Below are positions 8,201 to 17,700 of a stretch of DNA of 64,000 bases, in pieces (position 1 is the first letter of the stretch; the number at the start of each line of letters is the position of its first letter). The position numbers were made by a program, and so were the translations under genes. Source of the stretch: an uncultured Muribaculaceae bacterium (GTDB lineage: Bacteria > Bacteroidota > Bacteroidia > Bacteroidales > Muribaculaceae); the NCBI GenBank assembly GCA_910578665.1, contig CAJTQU010000002.1:62001-126000 (forward strand). The letters run 5' to 3'. Below the pieces are notes generated by a model. It saw nothing but the letters and a program-made list of their open reading frames with translations. It searched no databases and was not told the DNA's origin.

Positions 8201-8698
8201 ATGAAAAATCGAAAACGGAGAGTTGAGCTAATAGTTGACCTGATCAAGAACAATTGTATCGGCAGTCAGGAGGAACTGAGTAAGATGCTGTCAGATAATG
8301 GCTATAATGTTACCCAGGCCACCTTGAGCAGAGACTTGAAGCTCCTCAAAACTACGAAAGTACCCACAGACCGGGGTACATATATGTACATACTGCCTGA
8401 TAGCAACACTATAAAGGACAAGTTGCTTGCTTCTGGACAATTGAATATGAATTCAAATTACCAGAGTGGGTTTATCTCTCTTGAATTTTCTGGTAATATA
8501 GCTGTTATCAAGACTCGTAACGGATATGCTTCAGGCCTGGCTTATGATATAGACATGAGCCGTGCTCCAGAGATACTCGGTACTATTGCCGGTACAGATA
8601 CTATTTTTGCAGTTATGCGAGAGGGACTGACGCATGAGCAGGCAAGGGAAATCTTCAGCCGATTTCTACCGCTGGATGTTAAAATCCCGTTATATTGA
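8201..8698 (+). CDS. argR: Arginine repressor ArgR
   Basis: ArgR is a hexameric arginine-sensing DNA-binding protein. Residues about 6-60 form the winged helix with SQEELSKML and the recognition segment NVTQATLSRDLK; residues about 88-165 are the oligomerisation and arginine-binding domain with SLEFSGNIAVIKTRNGYAS. The usual GTIAGDDT motif reads GTIAGTDT here: Thr132 replaces the first Asp, which in E. coli (Asp128) is needed for arginine sensing, while Asp133 is kept. Length (165) is normal. It heads a run with an ArgC homologue, an SSB and speA. The assignment is secure, but the effector response may differ. Confidence 0.92.
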   Translation: MKNRKRRVELIVDLIKNNCIGSQEELSKMLSDNGYNVTQATLSRDLKLLKTTKVPTDRGTYMYILPDSNTIKDKLLASGQLNMNSNYQSGFISLEFSGNIAVIKTRNGYASGLAYDIDMSRAPEILGTIAGTDTIFAVMREGLTHEQAREIFSRFLPLDVKIPLY

Positions 8699-8747
8699 TT
8701 ATGTATTTGCTTTACCGGCCGCATGTTAGGCCGTATATGTAATTGAA

Positions 8748-9665
8748 ATGATAAATGTAGGCATACTAGGTGGCGATAATTCTTTAGCAGGTGAGCTGTT
8801 GAGAATATTGGTCAATCATCCCGATGTAGTGATACGTGGTATTTGCGAGCCATCGTTGGCAGAGCACGATGTAACATCTGTGCACCACGGCCTGATGGGT
8901 GAGACCTCTTTGAAATTCTGTGCGGAATTAGATTACGGCAAACTGGATGTCCTTTTTGTCACTTTGCCTTGTGGGGAGTCTCGCGCTGTCGTTCCCCCGG
9001 TGGGAATAGCCCCTGAATTATGCGTGATTGATGTGAACGCTGATTTCAGCGAGGCTCGTGCGCAAGATCCGCTTGTGGTCTATGGTGTGCCGGAAATTAA
9101 CCGCAAGCCTTTGGTCAGGGGTGCGAGACGGGTTGTGATTCCTTCTCCTGCAGAGGTGGTTGCATCTATCGCACTTATGCCTCTGGCCGTTCGATCCATG
9201 TTGGACGGCATTGTAGATGTGGTGGTGGATACTGGCCGTGAGACACAGTTACGTGACAGTAATGATGTGGCAAAATATGTGGGACAGGCCCTTCGTCTCG
9301 TTTCCGGGGATTCTGATTTTGATATACATATTTCGGTGAATTCAATCAATACTGACCGTTGTATAGAGCTGAATACTGTAATTAAATCTCCGATACCCAT
9401 CGACAATATCATTGATATTTACGAGGAATTATATGATGATCACAACCTCACTTATGTGACAGCGGAAAATATGGATATAAAGGAGGTGGTAGGTACAGAC
9501 AAATGTATTGTCTCGCTCACAAAGAATAGTGGCGGAGATTTGCGCATACGTGCTATTGCAGACTCCTGTCTTAGAGGTGGTGCGGGAGATGCTGTACATG
9601 TTATGAATCTTCTGATGGGACTATACGAGAAAACCGGTCTCTCGCTAAAGGCAAGTATGTATTAA
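8748..9665 (+). CDS. ArgC-like protein lacking the catalytic cysteine (Asd/ArgC dimerisation-domain protein)
   Basis: The 305-residue protein aligns with N-acetyl-gamma-glutamyl-phosphate reductase from end to end: an NADP-binding start (MINVGILGGDNSLAGELLRI), DVLFVTLPCGES, the VYGVPEI segment and the C-terminal LRGGAGDAVHVMNLLMGLYE. The active-site motif NPGC is replaced by IPSP at 131-134, so the thiol nucleophile is absent. The downstream HRHxPE segment is missing too, and the protein is about 40 residues shorter than usual. It should therefore not reduce acyl-phosphate. It may still bind nucleotide or a partner. It lies 49 bases after argR and 24 before ssb, in frame throughout, so it is not an obvious pseudogene. 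Confidence 0.82.
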   Translation: MINVGILGGDNSLAGELLRILVNHPDVVIRGICEPSLAEHDVTSVHHGLMGETSLKFCAELDYGKLDVLFVTLPCGESRAVVPPVGIAPELCVIDVNADFSEARAQDPLVVYGVPEINRKPLVRGARRVVIPSPAEVVASIALMPLAVRSMLDGIVDVVVDTGRETQLRDSNDVAKYVGQALRLVSGDSDFDIHISVNSINTDRCIELNTVIKSPIPIDNIIDIYEELYDDHNLTYVTAENMDIKEVVGTDKCIVSLTKNSGGDLRIRAIADSCLRGGAGDAVHVMNLLMGLYEKTGLSLKASMY

Positions 9666-9689
9666 ATCTAAGAATACAAAGATATAATA

Positions 9690-10007
9690 GTGTCAGTAAA
9701 CAAAGTTATACTCATAGGAAATGTGGGCAGTGATCCCAAGATGCAGTATGCCGACAAGGACAATGTTTTTGCACGTCTGTCTCTGGCTACTAACGAACGT
9801 ATAGGGACTGTCGACAGAACGGAATGGCATAATCTTGTCATGGCAGGACGTCTGGCCGAACAGGCCGAACGCTTTATACGGAAAGGGACCAGGCTGTATG
9901 CGGAAGGCAGACTGCGTACGCGCACATATAATGATAAGTTTAATATTGTGCACTATATAACGGAAATATATGTGGACAATTTCGAAATATTGGGACGTAG
10001 TAATTAA
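9690..10007 (+). CDS. Single-stranded DNA-binding protein, short form without acidic tail
   Basis: A 105-residue OB-fold SSB: NKVILIGNVGSDP at the N-terminus, LATNERIG, the EWHNLVMAGRLAEQAERFIRKG core and YITEIYVDNFEILG at the end. It ends right after the OB domain, with no Gly-rich linker and no acidic tip of the DDDIPF type that recruits partners in the replicative SSB. It is thus probably a secondary SSB or a PriB-like protein. The start is GTG 9690 (no ATG fits). It sits between the ArgC-like gene and speA on the same strand. Its link to arginine metabolism, if any, is not clear. Confidence 0.88.
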   Translation: MSVNKVILIGNVGSDPKMQYADKDNVFARLSLATNERIGTVDRTEWHNLVMAGRLAEQAERFIRKGTRLYAEGRLRTRTYNDKFNIVHYITEIYVDNFEILGRSN

Positions 10008-10093
10008 TATTGGGTGAGAATTATATTTATCAGTATTTTTCATTTCAATAGTTTTTTAATCATTTTTTCTCTTCGATAAAAATTATTTAACAC

Positions 10094-11983
10094 ATGAGAA
10101 AATGGAGAATAGACGATTCTGCGGAGCTGTATAATGTGCCAGGATGGGGTCGTAATTATTTTTCAATAAATGAGAAAGGACATGCACAGGTCACACCTCG
10201 GCGCGATGGTCCGGCTGTAGACCTTATAGATGTGATGAATGAGTTGCAGCTGAATGATGTGACGGCTCCTGTACTGCTCAGGTTTCCTGATATACTGGAT
10301 GATCGCATACGCAAGATTTCATCATGCTTTGCCAAGGCTGCCAAAGAGTATAACTATACAGGGCAGAACTTCGTTGTGTACCCTATAAAGGTCAACCAGA
10401 TGCGGCAGGTTGTAGAAGAAATTGTCAGCCATGGCAATAAGTATAATATCGGCCTTGAGGCTGGTTCGAAACCCGAACTTCATGCGGTGCTGGCTTTGAA
10501 CAATGCAAATTCCATAATAGTTTGCAATGGCTACAAAGACACTAATTATATCGAACTAGCGCTCCTGGCACAGAAGATGGGGCGTAGGATATTCATTGTG
10601 GTTGAAAAGCTTAATGAGCTTAATATAATCGCGGAGGTATCTAAAAGGCTTAAAATAGTGCCTAATGTAGGCATACGCATAAAGCTGACCAGTTCTGGTT
10701 CCGGCAAATGGGAAGAGAGCGGTGGGGATGTTAGCAAGTTCGGTTTGAACAGTTCTGAACTGCTCGCCGCATTGGAGTTTCTTGAAAGGAATAAAATGCG
10801 TGAAAGCTTGCAATTCATACATTTCCATATCGGTAGCCAGATAACCAAGATACGGCGTATAAAGAATGCGTTGCGTGAGGCTATGCAGTTCTATGTGCAG
10901 CTGACACGTATGGGATTCAATATTAATTTTGTCGATATCGGAGGAGGCTTGGGAGTAGATTATGACGGTACTCGTTCTTCTTCTGGTGAAAACTCGATGA
11001 ATTATTCCATACAGGAATATGTCAATGATTCTGTATCGGCCCTGGTTGATGTCTGTGAAAAGAACAACATACCGCAACCCAATATAATTACTGAGAGCGG
11101 ACGCTCGCTGACGGCGCATCATTCGGTACTTATTATAGAGGCCCTGGCCGCTGCCGCTTTGCCTGAGTGGAAAGATGACGAAGTTGTAAGCGAAGATTCC
11201 CATGAGCTGGCAAGAGAATTGTATAATATATGGGACAAGATCAATGCTTCCAGAGTGTTTGAAGACTGGCATGATGCTCTTCAGATACGTGAAGAAGCAT
11301 TGGAACTGTTCAGCCTTGGTATGCTTGATTTGCGCACACGTGCGCAGGTAGAAAAGCTCTTCTGGAGCGTGGCAAGAGATGTGAATGCCATAACACGCAG
11401 CATGAAACATCCGCCCGAGGAACTTAAGAAAGTGGGTAAGATGCTACCTGAGAAATACTTTTGCAATTTCTCTCTTTTCCAAAGTCTGCCAGACTCTTGG
11501 GCTATAGACCAGGTATTCCCCATAATGCCGATACAGAGGCTTGATGAAAAACCGTCAAGGATAGCTACATTGCAGGATGTGACATGTGATTCCGATGGAA
11601 AGATAGCCCATTTCGTGTCTCCGCAGGGCATATCGGATGCATTACCGGTGCATCCTTTGAAGAATGGGGAGCATTATTATATCGGAGTATTTCTTGTTGG
11701 TGCGTATCAGGAAATCCTGGGAGACCTTCATAACCTGTTCGGCGATACAAACGCGGTACATATAAGTGTCAATGAAAACGGACATGTGTTGGAACAGGTG
11801 ATAGATGGTGAGACTGTGGCGGATGTATTGGATTATGTGCAGTACAATCCTAGGAAACTGGTGCGTAACCTGGAGTCATGGGTGACATCGTCTATGAAAG
11901 AGGGTAAGATAACGCCAGAGGAGGGAAGACAGTTCCTCAATAATTATAAATCAGGTTTGTACGGTTATACATATCTTGAATAA
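10094..11983 (+). CDS. speA: Biosynthetic arginine decarboxylase
   Basis: SpeA is a PLP-dependent fold-III (alanine racemase-like) enzyme that converts arginine to agmatine and CO2 for polyamine synthesis. The 629 residues match the family. The PLP lysine is Lys99 in FVVYPIKVNQ; the phosphate and substrate regions are seen at FIHFHIGSQI (near 245), VDIGGGLGVDYDGT (near 282) and ITESGRSLTAHH (near 335). The C-terminal half holds the family's helical insert and the end VRNLESWVTSSMKEGKIT. An 86-base A/T-rich gap precedes it. It is 15 bases before truA. Presence beside argR suggests arginine-linked control, which is inference. Confidence 0.96.
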   Translation: MRKWRIDDSAELYNVPGWGRNYFSINEKGHAQVTPRRDGPAVDLIDVMNELQLNDVTAPVLLRFPDILDDRIRKISSCFAKAAKEYNYTGQNFVVYPIKVNQMRQVVEEIVSHGNKYNIGLEAGSKPELHAVLALNNANSIIVCNGYKDTNYIELALLAQKMGRRIFIVVEKLNELNIIAEVSKRLKIVPNVGIRIKLTSSGSGKWEESGGDVSKFGLNSSELLAALEFLERNKMRESLQFIHFHIGSQITKIRRIKNALREAMQFYVQLTRMGFNINFVDIGGGLGVDYDGTRSSSGENSMNYSIQEYVNDSVSALVDVCEKNNIPQPNIITESGRSLTAHHSVLIIEALAAAALPEWKDDEVVSEDSHELARELYNIWDKINASRVFEDWHDALQIREEALELFSLGMLDLRTRAQVEKLFWSVARDVNAITRSMKHPPEELKKVGKMLPEKYFCNFSLFQSLPDSWAIDQVFPIMPIQRLDEKPSRIATLQDVTCDSDGKIAHFVSPQGISDALPVHPLKNGEHYYIGVFLVGAYQEILGDLHNLFGDTNAVHISVNENGHVLEQVIDGETVADVLDYVQYNPRKLVRNLESWVTSSMKEGKITPEEGRQFLNNYKSGLYGYTYLE

Positions 11984-11998
11984 GACAATGCGTGCTGC

Positions 11999-12748
11999 AT
12001 GAGGTATTTTTTACATCTGGCATATAATGGTGCACAGTATTGCGGCTGGCAACGCCAACCCAATGCCATCGGAGTACAGCAGATACTGGAAGAGGCGCTG
12101 TCTACCATACTGCGTGTCCCGACGGCTATAATCGGTGCAGGCAGGACCGATGCCGGTGTGCATGCGGCGTGTATGTATGCACATTTTGACTCTCCTTTTG
12201 CCATTTCTGATCCAGATTCGTTTATACGCTCTCTTAATCATTTGTGTGGTCGTGATATATCTGTTTACAAGCTGATTCATGTCGCTGATGATTCGCATGC
12301 GCGTTTTGATGCTGTGAGCCGTACTTATAAATATTTTGTAACAGAAACCAAATCGCCATTCTTATATCCGTATTCATGGTATACTTCGCGTCCTCTGGAT
12401 TATGATATGATGAATGTAGCGGCCAGGCATCTGCTTGAAATAACTGATTTTACCTCGTTTGCCAAACTTCATTCAGATGCTAAGACCAATATCTGTGATG
12501 TCAGAGAGGCTTATTGGGAAAATAACGGTCGCGGACAGTGGGTCTTTACAATAACGGCTGATCGCTTCCTGCGTAATATGGTTCGGGCTGTAGTCGGTAC
12601 TCTGGTCGAGGTTGGCCGGGGCAAAATGAACATAGACCGTCTTATAGAAGTTGTAAAGGCAAAAGATAGATGTGCTGCCGGAACATCTATGCCCGGCCAT
12701 GCTCTTTTTCTCTGGGATATAGTTTATCCCTATATAGAGAAAGACTGA
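11999..12748 (+). CDS. truA: tRNA pseudouridine(38-40) synthase TruA
   Basis: TruA isomerises uridines 38-40 in the anticodon stem of many tRNAs. The 249-residue protein has the start MRYFLHLAYNGAQYCGWQ, the catalytic loop GAGRTDAGVHA with nucleophile Asp51, and FLRNMVRAVVGTLVEVGRGK near 190-210, which is the second signature. Length and motifs are complete. It follows speA by 15 bases and ends before a strong terminator, so it closes this transcript. Confidence 0.96.
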   Translation: MRYFLHLAYNGAQYCGWQRQPNAIGVQQILEEALSTILRVPTAIIGAGRTDAGVHAACMYAHFDSPFAISDPDSFIRSLNHLCGRDISVYKLIHVADDSHARFDAVSRTYKYFVTETKSPFLYPYSWYTSRPLDYDMMNVAARHLLEITDFTSFAKLHSDAKTNICDVREAYWENNGRGQWVFTITADRFLRNMVRAVVGTLVEVGRGKMNIDRLIEVVKAKDRCAAGTSMPGHALFLWDIVYPYIEKD

Positions 12749-12767
12749 GATACCAGGCTGTTATAAT

Positions 12768-12805
12768 AAATAAACGCCACACATTGATTTGTGTGGCGTT
12801 TATTT
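12768..12805. terminator. Bidirectional intrinsic terminator between truA and fumarase
   Basis: A perfect 16-bp stem (arms 12768-12783 and 12790-12805) with a six-base loop TTGATT has a GC core and an A/T-rich base that gives a U-run on either strand. It lies between the convergent truA (+) and fumarase (-) genes and should end both. Confidence 0.9.
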
Positions 12806-12823
12806 ATGTTGTGTGATAAAGAT

Positions 12824-14473
12824 TTATTTCTTCAAGTCACATGCCGGGCAATTGGGTTTGAGCTGTTTGAAGAAGTCATTGCCTTTGTTATCCACCAGTA
12901 TGAATGCCGGGAAGTCTTCAACCTCTATTTTCCAGATAGCCTCCATGCCTAGTTCGGGATATTCCAGTAATTCCACGCTCTTTATAGAGTCTTGCGCGAG
13001 AACTGCTGCAGGACCGCCTATAGAACCGAGGTAGAAACCACCGTGCTTCTTGCACGCATCAGTAACCTGTTGCGAACGATTACCTTTTGCTATCATAATC
13101 ATAGAACCTCCGGCTGCCTGGAACTGGTCAACATAAGGGTCCATACGTCCTGCCGTGGTCGGGCCGAACGATCCTGAGGGCATACCTTCGGGTTTCTTGG
13201 CAGGTCCGGCGTAATATATGGGGTGGTTTTTGAGATACTCAGGCATCGGTTCGCCGGCGTCAAGACGTTCTTTAATCTTGGCATGAGCGATGTCACGGCC
13301 TACTATTATGGTACCCTTGAGAGAAAGACGTGTAGAAACTGGGTATTTGTCCAATTCAGCCAGAATTTCAGACATGGGGCGGTTTAGGTCAATCTTTACG
13401 ACTTCTCCCTCTCCTGCATTTCTCATTTCTGCCGGAATAAGCTCACCTGGGAATTCGTCTAACTTTTCAATAAAAAGGCCGTCACGAGTTATTTTAGCCT
13501 TGATATTACGGTCGGCCGAACAGCTTACACCCATGCCTACAGGACATGACGCTCCGTGGCGTGGCAGACGTATTACGCGAATGTCATGTGCGAAATACTT
13601 GCCTCCGAACTGCGCTCCGAGGCCGAGGTTGCATGCAGCCTCCCACAATTCTTTTTCAAGTTCTACATCACGGAAAGCGCGACCATATTTATTACCCGTG
13701 GTTGGAAGTTCGTCTAAATATTTTACAGAAGCCTTTTTAACTACCTCCAGATTCTTTTCAGCGCTTGTGCCGCCGATAACAAATGCGATGTGATATGGGG
13801 GACAGGCAGCAGTTCCGAGACTCTTCATTTTTTCGATTAGGAACGGTACGAGTGTTTTAGGATTGAGGATGGCTTTAGTTTCCTGATACAGATAAGTTTT
13901 GTTGGCAGAGCCTCCGCCTTTGGCCACAAACAGGAATTTATATTGCATTCCTTCTGTTGCATGGATGTCAATTTGGGCAGGCAGGTTGCATCCGGTGTTA
14001 ACCTCCTCGTACATTGTCAGAGGCGCGTTCTGTGAATATCGCAGATTATTTTCTGTATATGTTTTATATACGCCGAGTGATATTTTTTCCTCGTCATTGC
14101 ATCCTGTCCATACCTGCTGCCCTTTGTATGCGGCACAGATGGCTGTGCCTGTATCCTGGCAGAAAGGAAGGACGCCCTTTGCTGCGACTTCTGCGTTACG
14201 GAGCATTGTTAGAGCGACAAATTTGTCATTTTCAGAGGCTTCGCTATCTTGCAATATTTTGGCGACCAGGGCATTGTGTTCGCGACGCAACAAGAAAGCA
14301 TTGTCGTGTGTGGCCGCGTTGGCCAGTGTGGTGAGCGCTTCCGGATCAATCACAAGCATTTCGTGTCCGTTCCAGTTTTCTACTTTTACGCCATCTTTGG
14401 TGAGCAGGCGGTACTCAGTGGTGTCCGGTCCCAGGGGGAACGGTTCCTGATAATGAAATTCGGGTGTTGCCAT
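12824..14473 (-). CDS. Class I fumarate hydratase, iron-sulphur type
   Basis: This enzyme interconverts fumarate and malate in the oxidative or reductive (fumarate-forming) TCA branch, using a [4Fe-4S] cluster. The 549-residue single-chain form carries the N- and C-terminal fumarase domains. The cluster cysteines are Cys105 (LPFCQDTGT), Cys224 (TAACPPYH) and Cys318 (VGMGVSCSADRN), at the same numbers as in E. coli FumA. GPTTAGRMDPYV and KGNRSQQV near the end are the C-terminal domain signatures. ATG 14473 is used; an in-frame TTG at 14479 is less likely. It is alone on the minus strand. Such clusters are oxygen-sensitive, as expected in an anaerobe. Confidence 0.95.
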   Translation of the reverse strand: MATPEFHYQEPFPLGPDTTEYRLLTKDGVKVENWNGHEMLVIDPEALTTLANAATHDNAFLLRREHNALVAKILQDSEASENDKFVALTMLRNAEVAAKGVLPFCQDTGTAICAAYKGQQVWTGCNDEEKISLGVYKTYTENNLRYSQNAPLTMYEEVNTGCNLPAQIDIHATEGMQYKFLFVAKGGGSANKTYLYQETKAILNPKTLVPFLIEKMKSLGTAACPPYHIAFVIGGTSAEKNLEVVKKASVKYLDELPTTGNKYGRAFRDVELEKELWEAACNLGLGAQFGGKYFAHDIRVIRLPRHGASCPVGMGVSCSADRNIKAKITRDGLFIEKLDEFPGELIPAEMRNAGEGEVVKIDLNRPMSEILAELDKYPVSTRLSLKGTIIVGRDIAHAKIKERLDAGEPMPEYLKNHPIYYAGPAKKPEGMPSGSFGPTTAGRMDPYVDQFQAAGGSMIMIAKGNRSQQVTDACKKHGGFYLGSIGGPAAVLAQDSIKSVELLEYPELGMEAIWKIEVEDFPAFILVDNKGNDFFKQLKPNCPACDLKK

Positions 14474-14537
14474 ATACAAAGAAATATTATAAAAATTCAG
14501 ATTTTTAGAGGAGGGTTTCAGCGGATATATTTGGATG

Positions 14538-14545
14538 CGAAGTTA
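14538..14545 (-). promoter_or_regulatory. Possible promoter -7 element of fumarase (TAACTTCG)
   Basis: Read on the minus strand, TAACTTCG differs from TAnnTTTG at one base and lies about 65 bases before the fumarase ATG. No TTTG is at the right distance, so support is weak. Confidence 0.35.
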
Positions 14546-14609
14546 CGAATAATTTTCGGTAATGGGTAACAACTCTTAACATTTTTTGGAAAATTTATGT
14601 CGGTGGGCG

Positions 14610-14641
14610 TTTGTTCACGATGGTGAATTTTAGTAATTTTG
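14610..14641 (+). promoter_or_regulatory. Bacteroidetes-type promoter of the golvesin/amidase gene
   Basis: TTTG at 14610-14613 and TAATTTTG at 14634-14641 are separated by exactly 20 bases, matching the sigma-ABfr consensus in both boxes. The start codon at 14703 is about 60 bases downstream. Confidence 0.8.
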
Positions 14642-14656
14642 CGAAGCAAATAAGCC

Positions 14657-14676
14657 AAGGGGGCGCGAGTCCCCTT
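14657..14676 (+). other. Leader stem-loop (AAGGGG/CCCCTT)
   Basis: A six-bp stem with an eight-base loop followed by a T-run sits in the 5' leader between the promoter and the start codon at 14703. It resembles a small terminator or attenuator, or could just protect the mRNA end. Confidence 0.4.
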
Positions 14677-14702
14677 TTTAAGTTTAAAATTATCAGTTGA
14701 CG

Positions 14703-17700
14703 ATGAAGTTAAGCATAGCTATAAAGCGATTCTGTGTCATATTGCTTGCAATATTAGCCACCACGACTTTTACTGCGGATCTTAGCGCGGCGGACGCCTC
14801 GAAGCGAAAAGCATCTACTACGCAAACCTCCAAAAGAAGCAAAAAATCAACGAAAACAAAGAAGAGATCTGCGAAGTCTGGTAGGAGCAAGAGCAAATCT
14901 AAGAAAACGAAAAAGAAATCTTCACGATCTAAACATAGTTCTAAATCGCGTAAGACATCGCGCAGCCGTAAGTCGCGTACTTCTAGATGGACCAATCATA
15001 AAGAAACTCCGGCAGAAGTGGCGAGCAGTGACTCTCTTACTCTGCTTGTGAATGCCGAGGTGCTTAAGAGTGTTCCTGCCAATCTTAATCCTGGCGGATT
15101 GCGTGTGAATTTGGTGAAGCCAGATCACAGTAGTAAAACTTTGCAGGTCAGGCTGAATGATAATTTTACGTATCTGCCTGTTACCAATGAGTTTATAAAG
15201 TCGTTGCAGCATACTGTGCAGGAGTCATTGCCCGACTCGCTCAGCAGTTACCATCCTTCACTCACAGTAGGTGATAGGTCATTGTCATATTACATCCGCC
15301 ATATAGACAAACTTCCGGTCCAGTACCGTAAGAACATTCCGTTTGTACGGGAAATGTCACCTGATGTGTCTGCGTCTAAAGGCATGCCTGGCGATATTTT
15401 GGCTATGTGGCATAGCCATGGACGCTATTTCAAGCATGGCGCATGGCAGTGGCAGCGTCCGCTCTTGTTTGAAACATTGGAAGATTTGTATACCATGGGC
15501 TATATATTACCATACATAGTGCCGATGATAGAGAATGCCGGAGCTTATGTAATGCTTCCCAGGGAGAGGGATATTAACAGACACGAGGTTATCGTGGACA
15601 ATGACCTGAATCCGGACGGACAAATATTTTCACAGCCTTATTATCGTGAAATCCAGGGACAGAAGCAATGGGAAAACGGAGAATTTGACGGTTTTATTTA
15701 TGATTTGCCAGATTTTCGCGATACCGAAAATCCATTTGAAGTGGGCACATATCGGCAGACACAAACTATACGAAACGGAACACCGAGTGTTGCCGCATGG
15801 TATGCCGATATTCCGGAAGACGGAGAGTACGCGGTCTATGTCAGCTATAAATCTTTACCTAATTCTACAACGGACGCACTCTATACGGTAAATTATTCAG
15901 GAGGTTCAAAAGACTTTCTCGTAAATCAGAAAATGGGTGGAAGCACCTGGATTTATCTCGGTACTTTCCCGTTGGAAAAGGGGTATAGTGATGTAGAGCC
16001 TGTAGTAACACTGTCCAATAAAAGCCAGGCGGCCGCAGACATGGTGGTGACTGCAGATGCAGTCAAGATAGGTGGCGGGATGGGTAACATTGCGCGTAGT
16101 CCGCAACGTGCGGATATTTATTATGATCCGTCTACACCCGAAACAGGTGATCCTGCCGTAGATACATCTGAGGATTCAGAAGATGATGATGATTCCGATG
16201 ATGATGAGAATGAAGAAGCTATCCCTGATGACGAGGGTGAAGCTTCGATTGACCCTGAGCAGCCCAATCCTGTTGAAAAAAGTGCAGGTGAGCTTTCAAA
16301 ATCCGCACAGGTAAAAAAGAGTGGGGCGGCTCCTACATTCCGGACCTCCGGTATGCCGCGTTTTCTCGAGGGGGCGCGTTATTGGCTTCATTGGGCCGGC
16401 GTTCCAGAAGAGGTTTACTCTCCGTATCATGGTAGAGATGACTATAAAGATGATTATACAGGCCGCGCTCTATGGGTGAACTATCTGGCCGGCGGCAGCC
16501 GAGTTCTGCCGGACGAGCCGGGATTGAACATACCTATAGATGCTGTGATGGCTCTCCATTCAGATGCCGGAAAGCGTTCTGATGATTCTACTGTGGGTAC
16601 ACTCGGTATATATTACACACAGGGAGGCCGCAATTATGAAGACGGTACCCCGCGAATTAATTCGCGTATGCTTACAGATTATCTGATGAGACAGATTACA
16701 TCAGACATACGGCAGACTTATGAACCGTCATGGACGCGACGTTCTATGTGGGACAAAAGTTATGTGGAAGCGCGTGTGCCAGAGGTCCCCACATCCCTAA
16801 TAGAATTGCTGAGCCATCAGAATTTTGGCGATATGCAGTACGGTCTTGACCCGAATTTCCGTTTTACAGTGAGCAGAGCCGTGTACAAGGCCATGGCGCG
16901 TTTTATGGCTGAACGCAAAGACCGCGAACTGGTCATACAGCCCCTGCCGGTGCATGATTTCGCCATAAGGCGTATAGGAGCTCGTCATTATCGCCTGCAG
17001 TGGAAAGCTACTCCTGATCCGTTAGAAAAAACAGCTATGCCCAAAGAATATATAATAATGGAGCGCCGAGAAGGAGATTTGGGATTTCATGTACTTGCCA
17101 CTACCAAGTCAAATCACTTCGAGGTTAAGGTAAAAGACACTGAGGTGCATAGCTTTAAAGTGATTGCGGTCAATGAGGGCGGCAAATCTTTTCCGTCGGA
17201 AACACTCGCTTTCCGCGAAGCTCCGAATAATAGCAAACCGGTGCTTATTATCAACGGATTCACACGTGTGAGCGCACCTGGCATAATTAATGAAAACGGA
17301 CGGGTGGGTTTTGATTCCGAACAGGATTTCGGCGTGCCTTACATCCGTGACATATCGTTTGCCGGCCATCAGCGTGAATTCCGCCGTGGCACTTCTAATC
17401 TTGGAGCCAGTGACGGTGGCTATGTCACAACCGTTATCGCCGGTAATACTTTTGATTATCCTAGTCTTCATGGAGATGCTATAGCTGATGCCGGTTATGG
17501 ATTTGTGTCAGCAAGTGCCGGCGCTGTCGAAAACGGTACTGTATTACTGAAAGATTATGCCGTGGTTGACTACATTCTTGGCAAGCAAAAAGAGGGTAAG
17601 GTTGGTAATGGCAATAGTGGTTGGCATTATAAGACTTTCACACCAGTTATGCAAAAACTGCTGCGCCAATTTGTGAATAAGGGAGGAGACTTGTTTGTTT

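Noticed and set aside
9668..9925. Minus-strand frames across ssb
   Set aside because: The OB-fold SSB on the plus strand explains the sequence.
10556..11410. Minus-strand open frame of 284 codons inside speA
   Set aside because: It lies wholly antisense to speA, has no promoter or recognisable domain and low-complexity composition typical of a shadow frame.
13290..14450. Plus-strand open frames opposite fumarase
   Set aside because: Fumarase is clear on the minus strand with its cluster cysteines; these are mirror frames.
14693..14995. Leu/Asp-rich minus-strand frame
   Set aside because: It is the complement of the Lys/Ser-rich tract of the amidase protein and looks hydrophobic only for that reason.
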